A stretch of 64,000 bases of DNA. It comes from Desulfogranum japonicum DSM 18378 (GTDB lineage Bacteria > Desulfobacterota > Desulfobulbia > Desulfobulbales > Desulfobulbaceae). The notes under the pieces are model-generated. The model was given only the letters and a program-made list of their open reading frames with translations. It was not told the origin of the DNA and did not search any database. Of the stretch, positions 58,711 to 64,000 are shown piece by piece; the first letter of the stretch is position 1; every line of letters begins with the position of its first letter. Location of the stretch: positions 1 through 64,000 of the forward strand of contig NZ_AUCV01000025.1 in assembly GCF_000429945.1 (NCBI RefSeq), in the 5' to 3' direction. The position numbers and the translations under genes are program-made.

Positions 58711-59879
58711 AGGTTATCAGTGTTCTTGGCTCAACTGGCTCCATTGGGCAAAACGTGCTTGAAATTGTCCGGAGGTATCCTGAGCGATATCGTATAGCTG
58801 CACTGACTGCAGGAAGCAGGGTGGAGTTGCTGGCCAGTCAGGCCAAGGAATTTCAGCCTGATATTATCAGTATTGCACGTGAAGACTTAGCCGATACACT
58901 TCGACAACTGCTTCCTCCTGGATTGCAAGAGAGAGTGCACGTCGGTATGGAGGGCAATGTTGCTGCGGCTACCAGTGCATGTGCCCAGATGGTAATTACA
59001 GCTGTCGTCGGTAGTGTTGGGCTTGTTCCGACGCTAGCTGCCATTGATGCCGGGAAAGATATCGGCCTTGCCAATAAGGAAACCTTAGTCATGGCAGGAC
59101 GCCTGGTTATGCATAGGGTCTCTGAAATGGGGGTTCGACTTCTTCCTATCGATTCCGAACATAGCGCCATTTTTCAGGCTCTCGAAGCCGGAAGGCGGCA
59201 GGATGTCAACACCATACTGTTGACTGCTTCAGGTGGTCCTTTCCGAACTTTACCCAAAGAGGATTTACAAGGGGTTTCTCCCGGCCAGGCACTAGCTCAC
59301 CCCAATTGGAATATGGGGCAAAAAATATCTATTGATTCCGCGACGTTGATGAATAAAGGGTTAGAGGTGATTGAAGCCAGATGGTTATTCGACGTACCTC
59401 CGGAACAGATTCAAGTTGTGGTTCACCCGCAATCCATTGTACATTCTCTGGTGGAGTATGTGGATGGATCGGTTGTCGCCCAATTAGGTATTCCAGATAT
59501 GCAGATTCCCATATCCTATGCGTTATCGTATCCAGAGCGTCTCCAGCTCGGACTTTCCCAACTGGATCTGGTTCGCTGTAATGACCTGACATTTGAAGAC
59601 CCTGATTTTGATCGCTTCCCGGCGCTCCCGTTGGCTTTCGAAGCCCTACAGAGGGGAGGTGTTACACCCGCAGTGTTGAATGCCGCAAATGAAATCGCCG
59701 TTGATGCCTTTCTTCATGAGCGGATACTGTTTACCGATATACCTGAAATCGTTGCAGCAGCAATGGCTGCTGTCACCCCTGCCGACGATATGGATCTGAA
59801 TACTATCCTCCATGCAGATCAGACAGCACGGGAACATGCGCAGCGGACGATCGCAAAGCTAGTCAGCGATCGTTCATGA
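58707..59879 (+). CDS. dxr: 1-deoxy-D-xylulose 5-phosphate reductoisomerase
   Basis: 390 residues. NADPH-dependent second step of the MEP pathway; together with ispG below and uppS above it feeds polyprenol. GSTGSIG (8-14) binds NADPH; LANKETLVMAG, IDSEHSAIFQ and HPNWNMGQKISIDSATLMNK form the active site. Start overlaps cdsA (ATGA). Confidence 0.97.
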   Translation: MKVISVLGSTGSIGQNVLEIVRRYPERYRIAALTAGSRVELLASQAKEFQPDIISIAREDLADTLRQLLPPGLQERVHVGMEGNVAAATSACAQMVITAVVGSVGLVPTLAAIDAGKDIGLANKETLVMAGRLVMHRVSEMGVRLLPIDSEHSAIFQALEAGRRQDVNTILLTASGGPFRTLPKEDLQGVSPGQALAHPNWNMGQKISIDSATLMNKGLEVIEARWLFDVPPEQIQVVVHPQSIVHSLVEYVDGSVVAQLGIPDMQIPISYALSYPERLQLGLSQLDLVRCNDLTFEDPDFDRFPALPLAFEALQRGGVTPAVLNAANEIAVDAFLHERILFTDIPEIVAAAMAAVTPADDMDLNTILHADQTAREHAQRTIAKLVSDRS

Positions 59880-59911
59880 TATTGTAATTCCATCACCGAC
59901 TTTACGAATTT

Positions 59912-60997
59912 ATGTACTCCTTAATTTCTTTTATCATTGTTCTCGGTGTCCTGATATTTGTTCACGAATTCGGTCATTTTCTCTTTGCCAAATTATTTGG
60001 TGTCAAAGTCCTGAAGTTTTCACTGGGATTTGGCAATAAGATCATAGGCAGAACTTGGGGAGAAACCGAATATTTGCTCAGCGCCATTCCACTTGGCGGG
60101 TATGTGAAGATGTATGGGGAGCAGAAGGATGACCCAGTAAACGAAAACGAGCAGCACCGGTCTTTTTCACATAAACCGGTTTGGCAGCGTTTTTTCATCG
60201 TTTTCGCAGGCCCACTTTTTAACATCATCTTTGCACTCGTGGCCTTTTTTGCTATTTTCTATTTTGTTGGCTTACCTGAACTCACTGATAATACAATAAT
60301 AGGGCAGGTTCAGTCTGAATCTCCTGCTGAAAAAGCAGGATTGCAGCCTGGTGACGTTATTCATGCTATTAACGGTCAAGAGACTACCAGTTGGAGACAG
60401 GTTGCCGAGTATGTCAAGGAGAGTAAGGGTGATCCCGTGGTACTTGATCTCAGCAGGGAAGGAAATCCTCTGCAGATAACTGCTATTCCTGCTCTCCTTA
60501 AAGACAGGAACATTTTTAAAGAGGAAATCGGAGAACGTTACATGCTGGGGATTGTGCGGGATGATTCCGTGCACTATGTTGACGCTTCGTTCCTTGAAGC
60601 AAGTAAAGCTGCCTGTATCCAAAGTTATAACTATTCTTATCTGACCGTACTCTTTCTCTGGAAAATGGTGCAGCGCGTTGTGCCTGCCAGTGAACTCGGT
60701 GGTCCCATTCGCATTGCAGAGATAGCTGGAAAACGGTTGGAGGAAGGCTGGCTGCATCTCCTTAACTTTATGGGACTGCTCAGTATTAATTTGGCTGTGT
60801 TGAATTTGCTTCCTGTGCCGGTACTCGATGGCGGGCACCTGGTATTTTTAACCTTGGAGGGAATCAGGCGGAAGCCTCTGGGGGATAGAGCCATGGAAAT
60901 CAGCCTGAAAATCGGTATTGCTTTGCTTGGCACGCTGATGTTGTTCGTTTTTTATAATGATATAGCAAGGAAAATACAAGAGTGGATGGCCTCCTGA
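59912..60997 (+). CDS. rseP: Site-2 protease RseP
   Basis: 361 residues. Membrane zinc protease that cleaves anti-sigma factors or signal peptides. The metal motif HEFGH is at 18-22 in the first span; one PDZ domain (about 115-195, SPAEKAGLQPGDVIHAINGQ); LNLLPVPVLDGGH near 290 gives the third ligand. One PDZ instead of the two of E. coli, and correspondingly shorter. Overlaps tsaB by 16 bases. Confidence 0.95.
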   Translation: MYSLISFIIVLGVLIFVHEFGHFLFAKLFGVKVLKFSLGFGNKIIGRTWGETEYLLSAIPLGGYVKMYGEQKDDPVNENEQHRSFSHKPVWQRFFIVFAGPLFNIIFALVAFFAIFYFVGLPELTDNTIIGQVQSESPAEKAGLQPGDVIHAINGQETTSWRQVAEYVKESKGDPVVLDLSREGNPLQITAIPALLKDRNIFKEEIGERYMLGIVRDDSVHYVDASFLEASKAACIQSYNYSYLTVLFLWKMVQRVVPASELGGPIRIAEIAGKRLEEGWLHLLNFMGLLSINLAVLNLLPVPVLDGGHLVFLTLEGIRRKPLGDRAMEISLKIGIALLGTLMLFVFYNDIARKIQEWMAS

Positions 60998-61704
60998 TTC
61001 TCTCCATTGAAACATCGACTGGCTGTGGCAGTGTTGCATTGACACGTGGAAATCTTCAGGATGGTACTGTAGTTGCCGAATATACCCATCGCCCCAATAT
61101 TACCCATTCAAGGCGACTGCTCGGGCTCGTTGATCATATTATGACCATCGCAGAAGTGGGTTGGCAGGATATTGATGCCGTTTCTGTGAGTCTGGGACCA
61201 GGTTCTTTCACGGGATTACGGATAGGTCTTGCTGCGGGTAAGGGCTTAGCCATGGCTGCTGGGAGACCTTTAACCGGCGTTTTGACACTGGAGACCCTTG
61301 CCTGGCAATGCTGGGGGGCAGAACGTCCTGTCTGCAGTCTGCTTGATGCCAGAAAAGGCCAGGTCTATGCGGCCAGGTACCGTTTTGTAGATGGGAACCT
61401 CACACCACAGGGAGATACCCTGGCTTTGGGACCCGAAGAGTTGGCCGATCTGATAGATACTCCTACGCTCTTTGTTGGTCCGGGCATTTTGGCGTATCCT
61501 GAAATTTTCCAAAACCATCCTTATATTGATTGTGTTCCTCAGGGGCTCGTTCACCCACGGGCCAGTATGGTTGGCTTTCTTGGTGCAAAACAGATTGCAG
61601 AAAATCGTATTTCTACACCAGGTTCCCTTGTTCCCTGCTATGTGCGAGCATCTGAAGCCCAGGTAAACAGGGAAAAGAAACAGCATTCAGCCAAAGGGCA
61701 ATGA
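60982..61704 (+). CDS. tsaB: tRNA threonylcarbamoyladenosine biosynthesis protein TsaB
   Basis: 240 residues, GTG start inside the end of rseP. Partner of TsaD in making t6A37 of ANN-reading tRNAs, including both tRNA-Thr of this window. LILSIETSTGCGSVAL and VSLGPGSFTGLRIGLAAGKGLA are diagnostic of the ASKHA-fold family. Confidence 0.93.
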   Translation: MDGLLILSIETSTGCGSVALTRGNLQDGTVVAEYTHRPNITHSRRLLGLVDHIMTIAEVGWQDIDAVSVSLGPGSFTGLRIGLAAGKGLAMAAGRPLTGVLTLETLAWQCWGAERPVCSLLDARKGQVYAARYRFVDGNLTPQGDTLALGPEELADLIDTPTLFVGPGILAYPEIFQNHPYIDCVPQGLVHPRASMVGFLGAKQIAENRISTPGSLVPCYVRASEAQVNREKKQHSAKGQ

Positions 61705-61718
61705 GTAGGGAGAATGGT

Positions 61719-62801
61719 ATGATCCTGAGAAAACATACGCGTCAAATACAGGTTGGGGATGTTGCTGTCGGAGGTGATGCTCCGATAAGTATCCAATCCA
61801 TGACAAATACCGATACCGCTGATGTCACTTCCACTGTTGAACAGATTCATCGCCTGCAAGGTGTTGGTTGTGAATTGATCAGAGTGGCCGTACCGGATAT
61901 TGACGCAGCACGTTCCATTCGTTCCATCCGCGATCAGATTTCTCTACCCTTGATTGCAGATATTCATTTCGATGCAAGGTTAGCTGTAGCTTCTATGGAG
62001 AACGGAGCCCAGGCCATTCGAATTAATCCCGGCAATCTGGGAGGCGAGGAAAAATTACAACTGGTCATTGATGCTGCGCAACAGCACAACGTACCTATTC
62101 GGGTAGGGGTGAATTCCGGTTCCATTGAAAAAGACCTGCTGGCAACACACGGCTACCCTTCACCTGAATGCCCAGATGCTCTTATAAACAGTGCCTTGCG
62201 AAATGTTGCTCTTCTCGAGAAACACGGTTTTTACGATATCAAAATTTCCATAAAATCTTCAGACACCCTGACCACCATTAGCGGCTATAGAAAACTCTCC
62301 AGTCTCACCGACTACCCTTTGCATATTGGAGTGACCGAGGCCGGTGGTTTGATTGCAGGTACTGTGAAATCCAGTGTCGCCCTGGGAATATTGCTTCATG
62401 AGGGGATAGGTGATACCTTTCGTATTTCTCTCACACGGGATCCTGAAGAAGAAGTGAAGGTCGGTTGGGAACTGTTACGTGCGCTGCGGATTCGTGAGCG
62501 TGGGCCAGAATTGATTTCCTGTCCAACCTGTGGTCGTACCCGTATTGATCTTTTTCCCCTTGCAGAAGAAGTAGACCGCTATCTGCAGACCATGGTCGCT
62601 CCCCTGAAGGTTGCCGTAATGGGATGTGTGGTAAATGGACCGGGTGAAGCCAGAGAGGCTGATATCGGTATTGCCGGTGGTAAAGGTGTGGGGATCATTT
62701 TCAAAAAAGGAAAAATTTTTAAAAAAGTGCCGGAAGAAGAGTTGCTTACAGTTTTTCTCGAGGAATTACACAAGATGGAACAGGAATATAAAGCCGGTTA
62801 G
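61719..62801 (+). CDS. ispG: 4-hydroxy-3-methylbut-2-enyl diphosphate synthase
   Basis: 360 residues from ATG 61719, with AGGGAG six bases upstream. ATG 61701, overlapping the tsaB stop, is an alternative that adds six residues. [4Fe-4S] enzyme of the MEP pathway. SIQSMTNTDTADV start of the TIM barrel; cluster ligands in CPTCGRT and MGCVVNGPGEA near the C-terminus, with the conserved Glu. Confidence 0.96.
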   Translation: MILRKHTRQIQVGDVAVGGDAPISIQSMTNTDTADVTSTVEQIHRLQGVGCELIRVAVPDIDAARSIRSIRDQISLPLIADIHFDARLAVASMENGAQAIRINPGNLGGEEKLQLVIDAAQQHNVPIRVGVNSGSIEKDLLATHGYPSPECPDALINSALRNVALLEKHGFYDIKISIKSSDTLTTISGYRKLSSLTDYPLHIGVTEAGGLIAGTVKSSVALGILLHEGIGDTFRISLTRDPEEEVKVGWELLRALRIRERGPELISCPTCGRTRIDLFPLAEEVDRYLQTMVAPLKVAVMGCVVNGPGEAREADIGIAGGKGVGIIFKKGKIFKKVPEEELLTVFLEELHKMEQEYKAG

Positions 62802-62898
62802 TAACTACCCATGGAGATAGCCGTTAATCTCGGCTAACCCGGATATTTGTCACTGGTTACAGGGTGCCTGATAATATTAGACCGTATGGAGCATTGCA

Positions 62899-64000
62899 GT
62901 GCGTTATTCACAACTACTCTTACCAACTACTAAAGAAACACCTGCCGAGGCAGAAGTCGTCAGTCATCAGCTTCTTCTGAGAGGCGGTTTTATTCGTAAG
63001 CTTACTTCTGGTGTCTATACGTATCTGCCCTTGGGATTCATGGCTATACAGAAAGTAACTGAAATTGTACGTGAGGAAATGAACAGGGCTGGTGCCCAGG
63101 AAATTCTCATGCCAATGGTACAGCCAGGTGATCTGTGGCAGGAGTCCGGTCGCTGGAAAAAATATGGTCCTGAGTTGCTTCGTTTTCAGGATCGTCACAG
63201 TCGTGACTACTGTCTTGGACCTACCCATGAAGAAGTTATAACAGATATTGCCCGTAAGGAACTGCATTCCTATCGACAGTTACCTGTAAATCTGTATCAG
63301 ATTCAAACAAAATTTCGCGATGAAATTCGTCCCAGGTTTGGACTCATGCGGGGACGTGAATTCATCATGAAGGATGCGTATTCTTTTGACGCGGACGATG
63401 CTGCTTCAGAGTTAAGCTATGAAAGAATGCGAGAGGCGTATTACAAGATATTTGAACGCTGCGGACTTGATTTTCGAGCTGTGGAGGCGGACAGTGGATC
63501 CATCGGAGGATCCTTTTCCCACGAGTTTATGGTGCTTGCCAAAACCGGTGAAGATACATTGGTAACCTGTACTGCATGCAGTTATGCCGCTAACGTTGAA
63601 AAAGCAGCCATAGCCCCACCTGAAGCCTGCTGTGCAGATATCGATACACTGCCCGCCATGGAGACGGTGGATACACCTGGTATGAAAAAAGTGGAACGGG
63701 TGGCTGACTTTTTAGGCGTCTCTTCCTGCGATGTGGTTAAGACGATGTTGTATATTGCGGATGACCAGGTTGTTGCAGCGTTGGTCAGGGGGGATCGTGA
63801 GGTTCAATCTGTAAAATTGAAAAATATCCTTGGCGTAGCGGATGTGGAACCACTTCCGGAAGAAGACGTCTGGAAGCGTGTACAATTGCCTGTAGGCTAC
63901 CTGGGACCAGTGAAAATGGATTTGACCATTGTTGCTGATCAGGAAGTGATGGCCATGGCAACTTGCATCACAGGAGCTAATGTAAAAGGAACACATGTTA
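62899..64000 (+). CDS. proS: Prolyl-tRNA synthetase, N-terminal part (runs off the right edge)
   Basis: 367 complete codons from GTG 62899; the gene continues beyond the window. Class II synthetase of the bacterial type. [14 protein letters not shown] and the motif 2 region ([20 protein letters not shown], about 136-155) are present. From about residue 240 onward lies the editing insertion ([20 protein letters not shown]) that hydrolyses Ala-tRNA-Pro. TATGGAG upstream. 97 bases after ispG. Confidence 0.95.
   Translation, partial: MRYSQLLLPTTKETPAEAEVVSHQLLLRGGFIRKLTSGVYTYLPLGFMAIQKVTEIVREEMNRAGAQEILMPMVQPGDLWQESGRWKKYGPELLRFQDRHSRDYCLGPTHEEVITDIARKELHSYRQLPVNLYQIQTKFRDEIRPRFGLMRGREFIMKDAYSFDADDAASELSYERMREAYYKIFERCGLDFRAVEADSGSIGGSFSHEFMVLAKTGEDTLVTCTACSYAANVEKAAIAPPEACCADIDTLPAMETVDTPGMKKVERVADFLGVSSCDVVKTMLYIADDQVVAALVRGDREVQSVKLKNILGVADVEPLPEEDVWKRVQLPVGYLGPVKMDLTIVADQEVMAMATCITGANVKGTHV

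Overview
The window is a 64 kb stretch in which every recognisable protein gene lies on the + strand. It reads as the chromosome of a sulfate-reducing member of the Desulfobacterota, most likely near the Desulfobulbales. Three observations support this: the dissimilatory genes aprBA and qmoABC are present; the tRNA-tuf-rpmG-secE-nusG-rpoBC-str-S10-spc-alpha order is proteobacterial; and the ribosomal proteins are of the cysteine-containing (zinc) type, with a 61-residue S14 and a short EF-Ts. The family assignment is inference from gene content, not from a search.

Layout. 1-1094: C-terminal fragment of an IS transposase, then about 900 bases with no recognisable gene. 1095-8572: flavin and housekeeping genes (ribF; an uncharacterised TPR / zinc-HEAT / TPR trio; ribE, ribBA, ribH, nusB). 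8573-9252: a non-coding stretch with a 149-bp MITE-like element directly before ftsK (9253-11448). 11449-19745: energy metabolism, aprBA with a long leader containing a nested dyad, then qmoABC, each group closed by a strong terminator. 19895-24360: a consensus promoter drives Thr-Tyr-Gly-Thr tRNAs and tuf, followed by rpmG, tRNA-Trp, secE, nusG, rplK, rplA and an L10 leader. 24367-33752: rplJ, rplL, rpoB, rpoC. 33765-52597: the str, S10, spc and alpha operons as one nearly continuous block from rpsL to rplQ, with its own promoters and a final terminator. 52859-53617: a YkgJ-type cysteine-cluster protein. 53814-64000: rpsB, tsf, pyrH, frr, uppS, cdsA, dxr, rseP, tsaB, ispG and the 5' part of proS.

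The genes work together as follows. AprBA reduces APS to sulfite. QmoABC feeds it electrons from menaquinol. The rib genes make the FMN and FAD that these flavoenzymes use. The rest supplies the translation and transcription machinery and the start of isoprenoid, lipid and envelope synthesis.

The most notable unusual features are: a decayed second tuf gene between fusA and rpsJ, where tufA normally sits; a leader motif shared by fusA and that tuf remnant; the MITE-like element at the ftsK start; the nested dyad before aprBA; and the uncharacterised TPR/HEAT trio. I did not find a clear new defence, mobile or biosynthetic system. The trio at 2632-5011 is the best candidate for an undescribed function.
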